Below are positions 11,167 to 22,312 of a stretch of 64,000 nt of DNA, piece by piece; positions within the stretch are counted from its first letter, which is position 1; every line of letters starts with the position of its first letter. This DNA is from Blepharisma japonicum (taxonomy: Eukaryota; Ciliophora; Heterotrichea; Heterotrichida; Blepharismidae). The stretch is from assembly GCA_949751835.1 (NCBI GenBank), contig CATKHK010000008.1, positions 372,001 through 436,000 of the forward strand, read 5' to 3'. Under the pieces are notes generated by a model, which made no database searches, was not told the DNA's origin, and saw nothing but the letters and a program-made list of their open reading frames with translations. The translations under genes were made by a program, and so were the position numbers.

Positions 11167-12444
11167 TTACAAGTTAAATAGCGTCCTGGTCTCTGATGAG
11201 CAATCTTCACAGCTTGATTCTTCTGTAGTGTCATTATATTTGGATGTGTCACTTTGGTTAAAATCTGTTTCATTTTTCTTAAGTCATTCATTTTGCAGTG
11301 CTTGACTTGCAGTAGGTCTGAACTTTGGGTTAACGCTAGTTAAATCCAAAATCATATCAATTGCCACGGGAGACACTTCATCCCATATTTTTTCTTTGAA
11401 AGATATTTTGCATTCTTTGTTGCTTTGTAAAATCGATAATTTATCATCTCCTGAAAAGGGTTTTTTGCCAGATATAAGTATATATAGAACTATTCCAGCG
11501 CTAAAAATATCAGCCTTATACCCATAAGGAACTTGAGATATTACTTCTGGAGCGATATATCCAGGTGAGCCGCAATAAGTAGTAATATCTTTCTGATATT
11601 TGCAAGAAAGTCCAAAATCAATCAATTTAAAATCAAAATTATTTGAATCATTGCTCGTCATGACGATATTATCTAGTTTAATATCTCTATGCATCACTGA
11701 TTTTGATTCTAAATATTGAAGGACTTCTAAAAATTTTTTGATGAAGCTGGATGCTGCATCTTCTGAAAGTGTTTTTAAAGAAGATACCCTTTGCACCATA
11801 TTACCGCCAGGCACATAATCCAGCACAAGATAAACATATTGATTACTTTCGTAAACTTTATGTAATTGCACGATGTTAGGGTGATACAATTTCCTCATAA
11901 CTTTAATTTCTTCGAAAATTGCCTTGTACCCATATTTGGTTTTTCCTAAAAAAAGTTTGTCTATGCATTTTATTGCATAAGATTTGGAAGTTTCATTATC
12001 TACTCCTAAAAATACAACTGAAAAAGTGCCTCTGCCAATTTCTTTAATTAATGTAAAGTCATTTTCTATGTTACTCATGATACCAATTTTAGATAAAACA
12101 TCAAGTCATTTGTTTAAGCAATCTTCAGAGGGAGCATAAAACTCTCTGTAGCAGTCATCATAGCCAACTCTTAGCACAAAACTAGTGGTATTATCATTGA
12201 ATTCTATGAAAGGTTCAATGCTCTTTCATTTTAAATCACACCGTTTTGTGATTAGGTGTGTTATTTGATTTTCTTTAAACAATCTATTTTGTTCTAGAAT
12301 AAAATGATTCTTTTTTGGACCTGATTTTTTAACTTCAATCAGATCATCTTCGCATAATATTTGTGTAGGAATATGCTTGCAAGGTAGTCAAAACCTTCTA
12401 TCTTCATCAACAGTTTGGTCAGCGTAGAGAAATATTGAATTCAT
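11167..12444 (-). CDS. PH-like domain + CAMK-like protein kinase (copy 3)
   Basis: 425 aa, with four in-frame TGA codons read as Trp (RRFW, DLKW, NKW and one at 11284-11286 in the tail). Start ATG at 12442-12444 (MNSIFLYADQ) matches paralogues. The PH-like part holds GYDDCYREFY and the helix Trp (NKWLDVL). The hinge is GIMSNIENDF. The kinase has GRGTFSVV, YAIKCI, HRDIKLDN (Asp for the usual Glu), IDFGLS and CGSPGYIAPE, with all catalytic residues kept. The final 40 residues are acidic and Ser-rich (EESSCEDCSSE). It lies downstream of the second CDPK on the same strand, 253 bp away. Confidence 0.87.
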
Positions 12445-12697
12445 TTTAAATTTTATTAGCCAAAAAAAAAAGGAAGCGATTTGATTTGTAATCAAGAGAA
12501 ATCGAAAGAGATTTATACTTGTCTTTTATGCTTATGTCAGTTAAAGCAACTAGTTTCCTATCTTTTGTGTATTTTCGGTTTGTTTTAAAAAAATGAATTT
12601 AAGTTGTTTCAAAACCTTCGCAAATTTGTAAAAAATTAACGAGTTCATAGTTTTGATACAATAATATAGATTTTATCATAGGAATTAAACTATTTAA

Positions 12698-14116
12698 TTA
12701 CATATGTACTTTTTGGAAAACTTCCACAAACTCCCCAAGAGAAATTTGTGACTGTATATTTTTGCCAATTTCACTCATAATTTTATGAAGATGCTTGTCA
12801 TTTATTTTGTGTCCTGACCTTTCAAAAGCAACTTTTATGTCTTTTGATGTAATATAGCCTTTCTTTTCTGCATCTATATGCTGAAAAGTAAGCCATATCT
12901 CTTCATGCTGAAGATGATGCTTTGACACTACAACAGCTGCTAAAAATTCTGAATGGTTAATTTTTCCATTCTTATCAATAGCGACTGATTTCATCAATTC
13001 TTTAATTTCTTTTCTTGCGAGCTGAAATCCGGAATTTTTTAGAGCTTTATTCAGTGCTTTCATTGTAATATGTCCATTAACTTCTAAATCTAAAAACATT
13101 GAATTAAGCTCCACAATTTCGTCGACACTTAAGTATTTCACTAGTATACTCAATGCTTCTTTTTGAAAATTCGAAATTTTACTATACTCTTGAAAGGCCT
13201 TTAAGGTCGATTGATCCATATGAATTGGTTGTTTATTTAAGGAAGAAAACCAAGGGTGAGCTAAAGCTTCGCTTGCTGAGAGTCTTTGGAAAGGATTAAC
13301 ACAAAGGAGCTTTTTTAATAGGTCTTTAGCTTCAGCTGAAATGCTTTCCCATATTTTGTCTTCGATATTTATATCTCCTTTTTCAATTTGTTTGTAAATT
13401 TCGCATTCAAATTTTGAATGGAAAGGAAAATTTCCACTCAGCATCGCATACATAATGACTCCAATGCTCCATATGTCACATTTAAAGGTGTAGCAGCCAT
13501 TAATAACCTCTGGAGCCATATAATGAGTCGTACCTACAGCTATTCTGAAGGTATCTGATCGCCTAGTAAAGCGGCTAGAGAGTCCAAAATCTGCAAGCTT
13601 TAGCATTGCTCCTTCTTCATTTTTACAAAAAAGAAAATTAGCCGGCTTTAAATCTCTATGTACAATTTTGTTATCATGCAGATAATTCACTGCTAATAAA
13701 ATTTGCTTCAAAATAATTCTAGTTTGGTCTTCATCAAAATGCCCTGCATTAATTATTTTTTTGAAAAGGTCACCGCCACAACAATTTTCCATGACAATAT
13801 TAATGTATTGGTCATCTTCGTAGGCTTCATAAAACCTTATTACATTGGGGTGATCGAGTTTTGCCAATATCTCAATCTCTCTTCTGAGTGCACTATCCAC
13901 TCCGTGGAGAAGACTCTTCGATATTGATTTTATTGCAACCTTTATGTTACTTCCTTTAGCTTGAGCCTCTCTAACGACTCCAAATCGCCCAGTCCCTATA
14001 ACTTTGCCGAAATTATATACAGATCTTATTGGGATATTTTTGATTGTCATCGGAATTTCAAGGCTCGAAAAATCAGTCATTGTGCTGAATTGTCGTTTGC
14101 TTACATTGACGCCCAT
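12698..14116 (-). CDS. Calcium-dependent protein kinase (CDPK-like), 472 aa
   Basis: Close paralogue of the CDPK at 5913-7340, with the same order: short N-terminus, kinase domain, junction and four EF-hand positions. It starts MGVNVSKR, fitting N-myristoylation but without the nearby Cys. It has HRDLKPANF, ADFGLSS and GTTHYMAPE. All Trp codons are TGG. EF loops are more eroded than in the sister gene. Hand 2 reads AIDKNGKINHSE, with Ala at the first coordinating position. Hand 1 ends in Ala where Glu is expected, and hand 4 is unrecognisable. Ca2+ affinity may therefore be low or the regulation altered. That is inference from the sequence. Confidence 0.9.
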   Translation of the reverse strand: MGVNVSKRQFSTMTDFSSLEIPMTIKNIPIRSVYNFGKVIGTGRFGVVREAQAKGSNIKVAIKSISKSLLHGVDSALRREIEILAKLDHPNVIRFYEAYEDDQYINIVMENCCGGDLFKKIINAGHFDEDQTRIILKQILLAVNYLHDNKIVHRDLKPANFLFCKNEEGAMLKLADFGLSSRFTRRSDTFRIAVGTTHYMAPEVINGCYTFKCDIWSIGVIMYAMLSGNFPFHSKFECEIYKQIEKGDINIEDKIWESISAEAKDLLKKLLCVNPFQRLSASEALAHPWFSSLNKQPIHMDQSTLKAFQEYSKISNFQKEALSILVKYLSVDEIVELNSMFLDLEVNGHITMKALNKALKNSGFQLARKEIKELMKSVAIDKNGKINHSEFLAAVVVSKHHLQHEEIWLTFQHIDAEKKGYITSKDIKVAFERSGHKINDKHLHKIMSEIGKNIQSQISLGEFVEVFQKVHM

Positions 14117-14392
14117 TATATTTAAGAAAATTACTAAATATGGTTACTGCAATTACTGAGTTAGCTTCTGAATAATAAAGCGAAAGTCTCAAAATAAATT
14201 TTTACCATGAGTTTATATAGCAAGCAAGGCAAGAAAAATATTTCAAATTTTTTTTATTTCATTATGATTTTTAAACTATCTTAAAAATTAAAGAAAATTT
14301 AACATTTTTGACATAAATTAGTGCATTTGTGGGTTTATTTATAGAATATATATTTAAGAAACTGCTGGATTTAAATAAGATATTTAAAAAAA

Positions 14393-15757
14393 TTAAAGTT
14401 TAAAAATAGGTGAATTTGTAATGAGTGTACATTGAGACTGCTGAGAATAATACAAGATTTGCATGCTTAGATCATTCAAGCAGGTTTGATAGTCAGCTTT
14501 GCTTTCAACGAAATTGCATTCATTGCTCTTTTTTGTAAGCAAGTATGATAACGGAGACAAGTTGATTGAGTACTGATTGTTTTCCTCTTGTAATTTATGG
14601 AATATTTGGTTTTTTAAAGCATCCTTGGCTTCAGGTCTTAATCTAGGATCTTTTGTAGTAAGGTACTGAATCGTGTTGATTGTTTGAATATTAATAGATA
14701 TCCAGCACTTTTCATTGAATTGTATTTTGCAATTGAGATTTTTATTGTAAATCTCATGGGTAGTTTTACCTAAAAAGGGAATCCTACCTGCAATAAGCGA
14801 AAAAAATACTACTCCAACGCTAAATACATCAACGTTAAAGCTGTATCTCATACCCAAAAGTATTTCTGGGGCAGCATATCCTAATGATCCACATTTTTCT
14901 TCTAAGAAACCTTCACATTCAGAAGCCAATCCAAAGTCACCGAGTTTGAAATCATTATTGCTATCAGAGCTCACTAAAAATATATTTTCTAATTTGATAT
15001 CTCTATGTACAATATTAAGTGATCTCATGTACTCGACCACTTTTAATAATTTTTGAATAAGTACAATCGCATCTTTTTCCGAATATCTTTTGCATATTGA
15101 CAGTTTTTTTCTTAAATCTCCACCTTCTGCATATTCTAAAACCAAATAAACACTTTCATAGTCTTCATAGATCTTAAAAAGCTTGACAATATTAGGATGC
15201 TCGAGCCTTTTCATAATCTCTATTTCATTCAGCAGCTGTTTAATTCCATTTTTTCTGTTACACAACTCAAGCTTACTGAAGCATTTTATTGCGTGTTTTT
15301 GACCACTGGTGTTGTCAATACCTAAAAAAACTGTGGCAAATGACCCTCTCCCTATTTCACTTGCGATTAAGTAGTCCTTTTCAATATTGTCCATTATTCC
15401 TACTAGGCTTAGTTTATCAATCCATCTATTTAAATCTTCCTCATTGTCAACATAAAAAGTCTTATAATTATCTGAGTGACCAATTTTGAATCCAAATTTT
15501 AAGCTTTCTTTGTTGTCTGTAAATGGTATCACCCTTTTCCATTTAAGAATTGCCATAGTTTCAATAAGAGGTGAGCCTTGGGATAGCCTAAGCAAGCAAG
15601 TGCTGCTAAGCAAATAGTAATTCAATTTCGATCCAATTTCAGTGATTTCTATCAGATAGCCTTCATGAATAATAGGCAAGCAGACTTGATTATAAGGGAG
15701 CCAAAAGGCTCTTTCTTGGTCAAAATCACTGTCTGCCTCTGAAAATATGGATAACAT
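14393..15757 (-). CDS. PH-like domain + CAMK-like protein kinase (copy 4)
   Basis: 454 aa in a frame with no TGA. All its Trp codons are TGG, including the sites that are TGA in other copies (AILKWKR, RWIDKL). This makes it the best template for the family. PH-like region about 1-120 (IHEGYLIEITEIG, GFKIGHSDNYKTFYV). Hinge GIMDNIEKDY. Kinase about 130-390 with GRGSFATV, HAIKCF, HRDIKLEN, GDFGLA and CGSLGYAAPE. The tail of about 60 residues has no recognised motif. It should be catalytically competent. The substrate is unknown. Confidence 0.9.
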   Translation of the reverse strand: MLSIFSEADSDFDQERAFWLPYNQVCLPIIHEGYLIEITEIGSKLNYYLLSSTCLLRLSQGSPLIETMAILKWKRVIPFTDNKESLKFGFKIGHSDNYKTFYVDNEEDLNRWIDKLSLVGIMDNIEKDYLIASEIGRGSFATVFLGIDNTSGQKHAIKCFSKLELCNRKNGIKQLLNEIEIMKRLEHPNIVKLFKIYEDYESVYLVLEYAEGGDLRKKLSICKRYSEKDAIVLIQKLLKVVEYMRSLNIVHRDIKLENIFLVSSDSNNDFKLGDFGLASECEGFLEEKCGSLGYAAPEILLGMRYSFNVDVFSVGVVFFSLIAGRIPFLGKTTHEIYNKNLNCKIQFNEKCWISINIQTINTIQYLTTKDPRLRPEAKDALKNQIFHKLQEENNQYSINLSPLSYLLTKKSNECNFVESKADYQTCLNDLSMQILYYSQQSQCTLITNSPIFKL

Positions 15758-16904
15758 TTTATTAAATAAACAAAAAACAAATAGCTATTTAGAAAACTAG
15801 GCTTTATTTGTCTTTAAGTATTGAATTACTGGCTGGAAACTGAGAAAATGGATGCCGAAAGGCTTATTAAAAAAAGTTTTATATTTGAGAAAAAGGGTTG
15901 AAACCATAAACAATGGAAGACTTTTTATATATGTTTAAATTTTTGTAACAATTTAAGCAGCTAAACCTCAGGCTAGCAATTATTTCTAGACCAAACTTAG
16001 TGTTTGGTAGTCATTGTCCATTTTCTATTAACGATAATAATAAATTCTAAGAATTTGTATCAAATTCAAAGCAGTTTTTCTTAAAATAAATGGGATTTGT
16101 ATTAGAAGCTAAAACTGTTTTATTTGGTTCGGAATCTAATATAAATAAATTAGTTTTAAACTTTTTCTTTAATATATTCTATGAAATTTATATAAACAAA
16201 GTTTTTTATTTTTATAATTAATATTAAGTTAATTTAATAAGCCAAATTTTAGATTAAAGATCCACCTCAGCTAACTTGAGATTCAAATTGATGGCTATTC
16301 AATTTATGAAGTAGAAAAGTAGCCAAATATTTTCTGGAAATCTAAAATATTATAAAAATGGATGCATATAAGAAATATATCAATTTTTTAAGATAATTTA
16401 AATTATCACATGATATTATTCCTTAGCATTTTTCATCTATTTCATAAAATTAGGGGATTTATTAAAATGAATTTATTTATATTATTTGAAACTGTTTAGT
16501 CAAAAATATTGCTATTAAAGAAAGGATTCTATTAAGAGCTATTTCTTTTGTTAGGATTATTCTAAGCACTTCTAATTTTTAAATCAATACTTTGAAATAT
16601 TATAAAGTTTTTCATGCTGATTTAAAAAACAAAAATATTAATTGCAAAATATAATATTTCATTATGCGACTCCGGTCTAGCCTCCATTTTTGAAAGATTA
16701 TTAAGCTTTAGATCAATTACAATAGCTGTAATCGTATTTTATTTAATTAGACTTTCTGAAACAGGATCCAAAAAAAGGGATGAGCATTTGTATGATTCCC
16801 CAGTTTTGATACTGAAAAATTTATATATTTGCTATTAATAATTATAAATTAAATCTAATACATTCTTTAAGGTAATAGAAATTTAGAAATAACAGAATGA
16901 GTAT
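15758..16904. other. AT-rich spacer
   Basis: About 1.15 kb upstream of PH-kinase copy 4 and downstream of the kinase-RING gene. Stops are frequent in all frames and no RNA or repeat was recognised. Confidence 0.55.
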
Positions 16905-18458
16905 TTAAGTAACATCATTTCAATCAAATAAGTTATTTCTCCCTTCAAAGATAGAAAGATATGTTTCTAAGCAAGCTTCAAATTTATAACACTTTTTATG
17001 CAGGCTTTCTTGGCAAAATGAACAAAAACATGACTGACAGTAATTGCAGCGAATAAAATGTGGCATTAAATGTTTACTTAAAATGGAGTTTTTTGATTTT
17101 TCCTTGCAGTCTGGACATACACTGCATTTGCGTCGCCATACTAGTTTAAAAATTTGCAAAACACAGTCTTGTGATAAACCTAGATCTCCATGAATTATTC
17201 TTTTCAAATCTATAACTCCTGGGCATATGACACATAATAAATTTTGAGGGTTATTTTCAGCGGAGACTCTAAATTCCACATATTTTTTCATACATTCTTT
17301 ATGATATTTATGTTTGCATTCCAACTCAAAATAATCCTCATCAATAAAATTGTTGCAATACACACATTTTTCTTTGATTTCTGACTTGCTTTCTTCTTGA
17401 ATTGGCGTATATGAATCAAAATTTTGAGAAATATCCGCATAGCTAATTTCGCTTACTGAAAGAAAAGAATAATTTTGGCTTCGCCTTTCAATAGTTGATT
17501 CTCTTGATCCTAATTTAGGTTCTATATTTATAGGAGCTGTAGGCAGTATTATAGTTGTTGCATCATGTGCCAAAGTTTGAAATGAATCAATTTTCAAGGA
17601 CTGAATTATTACATATAATTCATATGCAACATTTTGCATGCTTGGCCTTTTGTTTTCATCGAATATCATCATTGATCTTATTAAATTTTTTAGCTGTGGT
17701 TGGTAGCCTATGTTTTCTATTATTTCAAAGTTTTCATTTATAGAGGCCATGATATCTGATTCTTTCTTTCAACGGAAGTCTATGCCAGTTTGAAGAATCA
17801 TTGTCTCAAAAATAGTTTTTCCGAATGCTCATACGTCGTCTTTTGCAGGATCAATACTTTTTGTTTCAGTTATACCTACCCCGAACTTGCTAATAAGATT
17901 AGGAGACATATAAAATTCTGTTCCGATAACTGTGTTAGAACTTCTTGTACTTAATGATTCATTTCTAGAAGCTCCAAAATCACCAAGTTTGAATATTTCG
18001 ACATCAGATACAAAAATATTGTCTGGCTTTATATCACGGTGATATATTTTTAAATTATGGAGCCAAGCAAGCGCCTCAGCTAGTCAATAAAACTGCCAAG
18101 CAATGAAGGAATATGAAAAATGTATTCCTTTTTCTTTTTGCTTCTCAATGTAGTTAGTTAGCGATCCTTTTTCGCAGAATTCCATAAAAATTCATCTGTT
18201 AATGCTATTTCGAATGTCATGGTAATATTTTACAATCGCCCTATTGTTTTGACTTGCTTCTTTAAGCATTTTAATTTCTTTTTTGAACTCATAATCTGTT
18301 ACATTCATTAGCCCTTTTAATATTGCTTTTCTCGGGAGTTCAAGTCCAGGCAGCCATCTATTAAAGCTAACAACTCAGATGTAAGCACCTTCAGTACTTG
18401 CATATGCAATTTCTCTTGTAAAATCTTGATAATAATCATCTATTTCCTCAGATTCCAT
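16905..18458 (-). CDS. Protein kinase fused to a RING-IBR zinc module
   Basis: 517 aa with six TGA-encoded Trp. Residues 1-255 are a kinase domain: Lys in RKAILKGL (about 48), Glu61, HRDIKPDN (140-147) and GDFGAS (159-164). The Gly-rich loop is poor (STEGAYIWVV) and the APE motif is SPN. Residues 364-500 are zinc-binding. A RING-like part has CVYC, CKHKYHKEC and CVIC. An IBR-like part has CSVCPDC, CNYC, CFCSFC and HKKC. No second RING with a catalytic Cys follows, so this looks like RING1-IBR only. The last residues are LFDWNDVT. A Ser/Thr-rich linker joins the two halves. A role coupling phosphorylation to ubiquitin transfer is inference. I know of no named family with this architecture. Confidence 0.82.
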
Positions 18459-18651
18459 ATTAGAATCTCGAAATTTTGACAGCAAAGTTATATTTTATAA
18501 ATTCAGATTATTCTAATGCTTAACCTTAAAATATCAATCTAAACTGAAAATTCGATTTATATATGCAGCATTTATCCTCTAAAATATTGATTGATTGGTA
18601 TGCTTTAATCAAGAAAATATTACATAAAAATTAAATAATAGAGCTAAATTA

Positions 18652-19848
18652 TTATTGGATTATTCCTCTATTTCTTCCACATTGCGTAAATGCCTCAATC
18701 GCTCTATCTATCTGCTGCTCAGAATGAGCTGCACTGAGTTGAACTCTTATTCTTGCTTGCCCCCTTGGAACTACTGGAAATGAGAACCCAATTACATAAA
18801 TCCCTTTTTGCAGCATGTCATCGGCTAGCTGTGAGGCCAATTTTGCGTCTCCCAGCATAATAGGGACAATAGGCGAATCCTGATGCCCAATAATGTTAAA
18901 TCCAGCACTTCTCATCCCATTTCTAAACCTATTGGTATTTCCTCTCAATTTCTCTGGCAGTTCAGAGCTTTCACCTAATAAGTTTAAGACTTCCAAAGTG
19001 GCTCCAACAATTGAAGGAGCAAGGGAATTCGAAAACAAGTAAGGTCTAGATTTTTGCCTCAAAATGTCAATAATTTCTTTTTTGCCTGTAGTATAGCCAC
19101 CACTAGCGCCTCCAAGGGCTTTTCCAAGAGTTGAATTGATCACGTCAATTCTGTCAGCGACTCCAAAATATTCAGGAGTTCCTCTTCCAGTTCTTCCAAT
19201 AAAGCCAGTTGCATGACTCTCGTCAACAAATACTAGTGCGTTGTATTGCTCAGCAAGCTCAACGATTCTTGGGAGATTTGCAAAGTCTCCATCCATACTG
19301 AAAACACCATCAGTAACTATAAGTCTTATACGTTTTTCTTGAGTTTTCTGTAAACACTCTTCTAGATGAGCCATATCAAGATGCCTATAGATTTGTCTTT
19401 CAGCTTGGCTTAGCCTAACTCCATCTATTATGGATGCATGGTTTAGGGCATCAGTCAAGATAGCATCCTCCTTTGTGAGAATTCCTTCAAAAATCCCTGC
19501 ATTGGCGTCAAAACAACTCGAATACAAAATGGCATCTTCTTTGCCATGAAACTCAGCAATTTTTCTCTCAAGTGCTTTATGGCTGTCTTGAGTCCCACAA
19601 ATAAATCTGACTGAGCTGAGTCCAAATCCATACTTATCGAGAGCTGCTTTAGCAGCAGAGATGACTCTTTTATTATCGCTTAGACCAAGGTAATTATTCG
19701 CACAAAAGTTCAAGACTGTTTTGCCTTCCGCCCTGATTTCGACTCTTTGAGGAGTAGTAATAATGCGTTCGGTTTTAAAGGTTCCAGCCTCTCTGATATC
19801 ATTAAGCAGCTGCTGGAAAATTGGCTGAACTTTTCTGTAGTTGCTCAT
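18652..19848 (-). CDS. kbl: 2-amino-3-ketobutyrate CoA ligase (glycine C-acetyltransferase)
   Basis: 398 aa PLP enzyme that converts 2-amino-3-ketobutyrate plus CoA to glycine and acetyl-CoA, the second step of threonine degradation through threonine dehydrogenase. Visible family motifs are NFCANNYLGL, FICGTQDSHK, ILYSSCFDAN, DALNHASIIDG, DESHATGF and the PLP lysine in LGKALGGASGG (Lys243). The end includes GQARIRVQLSAAH. Length and start match bacterial Kbl closely and there is no evident mitochondrial presequence, although the animal enzyme is mitochondrial. No TGA is used. The neighbours are unrelated. Confidence 0.95.
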   Translation of the reverse strand: MSNYRKVQPIFQQLLNDIREAGTFKTERIITTPQRVEIRAEGKTVLNFCANNYLGLSDNKRVISAAKAALDKYGFGLSSVRFICGTQDSHKALERKIAEFHGKEDAILYSSCFDANAGIFEGILTKEDAILTDALNHASIIDGVRLSQAERQIYRHLDMAHLEECLQKTQEKRIRLIVTDGVFSMDGDFANLPRIVELAEQYNALVFVDESHATGFIGRTGRGTPEYFGVADRIDVINSTLGKALGGASGGYTTGKKEIIDILRQKSRPYLFSNSLAPSIVGATLEVLNLLGESSELPEKLRGNTNRFRNGMRSAGFNIIGHQDSPIVPIMLGDAKLASQLADDMLQKGIYVIGFSFPVVPRGQARIRVQLSAAHSEQQIDRAIEAFTQCGRNRGIIQ

Positions 19849-20052
19849 GATATATATTATTGGTTAAAACTGGTCATATAAATGATAGAGCGAAAAAAGA
19901 GGATTAACAGACATAAAGTTATTTGTAGAGAACTTGAGTTATAACTCTTTATAATTAATTTTTATTTTATATGTATAGCAATTAAAAATCACATTTCAAT
20001 CATTTTAATTCTTTATTCAATTTATTTAATATTTTTCTATTTCATATATACC

Positions 20053-22272
20053 TTACTCTTCCCATGAAGTTTTTGGTTGATCAAGAAGTGCACGAGAAGT
20101 CCCATATCTTTTATTTTTTCTACCTTTATTATCAGTTGTAACTTTTTCTTCCAGTGGAGTCTCAATGTTCATAGTAACCATTGTTTTATAGCGCATTCTA
20201 CCGGTGTCGCTTTCCCACATCATTAAATTGTTGTGGACTTCTTTGACACAATTTTCTTCAATTAAATCTGAAGCCAAGTAATTAGACATTGCTTCATATA
20301 ATGGGAGCACTATATTTTTTATAAAGCCTGCTTGAGATTTAGGGATATCAGTATTATTTCTGTCACAATACATTGAAATAGGGAGATTCTTGGATTTTTC
20401 AATATCACCTTGATTAAAAAACTCTTCAATGACTAAGTAACTCCATTTTTTATGCAAATCTTTGGTTTTTGCTGAATGGCCAATATCAGCACTTTTAATT
20501 AGCAACTTTAGAGCATCAATTTTCTGATCCAATGTTTCCAGTTTTTTAAGAGGCCCAGTTACATTTTTTGCTTTAAAAGCTGACAGAAAATCCCAATGCC
20601 TCGCCATATCTGTAGCCAAAATCATTTCAATTATTAATTTTCTGATATTTGTATAATTTTCCTGTGATAAATTCTGAAAAATATCAGTATCAAGAGTCTT
20701 CATCAGAATAAAAATAGATGAGCTATGCATCATTTCGAGGACAGAAAAATCATTATATTCCACCGCAAGAGTGTCACGGTTATTAATAAGAAAACGGTTT
20801 GTTAAGCCTGGATGACCTACATCGTGCCCTAGAGAAGCTACTACGATGGCTAAGAGATCAATATCAGCTAATTGTTCAGATAAAACTGACTTTCTAACAA
20901 AATACATTACAGATGATAATACATCAGCTCCATGTGTGGAGTTGTGATAAGGATTATCATTGTATTGTGACTCCATTCTCTCAAAGAAGTTTGATATTAT
21001 ACTTTCGCTTACATTAAGAAGTTCGTCTAAAACGTATTTATCTATACAATATTTCCCCACAGTTGACAATGGTTTTCCATCAGTGCACTCTTTCAAAAAA
21101 AACATATCAAAATTTCAATTATTCCCAACTTGCTTTAGCACCCCTGCTAATTCTTGCCAATTATAGCTCCTTGTAATCATTAGAATATTTTCTGTGTCTC
21201 TTTTTTTAATTTTGGACTTAGCTGATGATATTTCAGTTGCAGAATTCTCAATAATGGTTTGCCTTACAAACAGTCTGTCTTCTTCAGTCATATTTCTTGT
21301 AATGATATCTATATTAGGAGTATAAATGTTGGACTTTGACTTCAGCATTTGTAAAACCCTTTTAATTAAGTCAATAATTCTTGAAATCTTGTCATCAATT
21401 GCAGTAGGGCTATGCCTTATTGTTTTGGCTGATGATAAGCACTCCATTAAAAATTCTGTGATTCCTTCAATTTCGGTTTGCGGCTCACATTTTGCAGACT
21501 CCAGGATTTTTTCATTTCAGGTCTGTTTATTATAAAACCTGTGACGCAAATCGGCTTCTTTTTTATAAAATTTATAAGCTTCTACCAAAAATCTCATAAC
21601 AAAAATACCAAACTCAAATAAAGTGATAGCTATTTTTTGATCAGATAAAAGATGAAGAACTATATAAGCTGTTGCAATGAGAATATTGTCTCTTAAATAG
21701 TCAGCGAAGCTGAAGTGTGTTATAAATGTTGATATAGTTAAAAGAATCAAAAGACCAGGGAGGCATGAAACATAAGTCTCCGATTTTACGTCCAGCATCC
21801 ATTCTTGAATTGGGCCGTTATTCAAAATCAAAATCACAGCAAATGAGATATAAGAGAATGATAAGACTTGAATTCGATAAATACGAAAAATATTAGTTGT
21901 CAACCCAAGTCAATAGATTAGAGAATTTCAAATTATTTGTCCGCAAATCAAGCAAATCTGGCAAGCAAAGCTGCTTGATGAAGAATCATCAATTGCATAT
22001 GCAATTATATAAATCAGTAGATAAGCTAATGATAAAGACAAAAAACCAAGCAAATAATCGAACGCTCTTTCCCCAAAATTTTCATTTAGTTTATAGTTGT
22101 GCTTCTCTTCGCTGATTATTAAATATTGAAACGATCTTTCCAATTCTTTTGATTGGAATTTCAGGCAGCTTCTGTAGCCTCGCTTTCTGGAAGTTTCTGT
22201 TGCCTTGTACTCCGATGTCGTCATAATAGTGGGATTAGGGTCATTTCCTTCGTATGCATTTGAAGTTTCCAT
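20053..22272 (-). CDS. Membrane cyclic-nucleotide phosphodiesterase, six TM segments
   Basis: 739 aa with several TGA-encoded Trp (for example at 21928, 21517 and 21115). The N-terminal 80 residues are cytosolic. About six hydrophobic segments lie between residues 85 and 250. A helical linker follows, and the class I PDE catalytic domain fills the last 350 residues. It shows YHNSTHGADV (His about 443), the metal-binding HDVGH (483-487), and ADIGHSA. It should hydrolyse cAMP and/or cGMP at a membrane; substrate choice cannot be read from the sequence. I chose METSNAYEG (22270-22272) as start because an ATG 51 nt upstream would overlap the 3' end of the next gene. Only 40 bp separate the two genes. 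Confidence 0.88.
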
Positions 22273-22312
22273 AATAAAAAAATGATAAAAACTATTAAAA
22301 TAAGTATTATAT

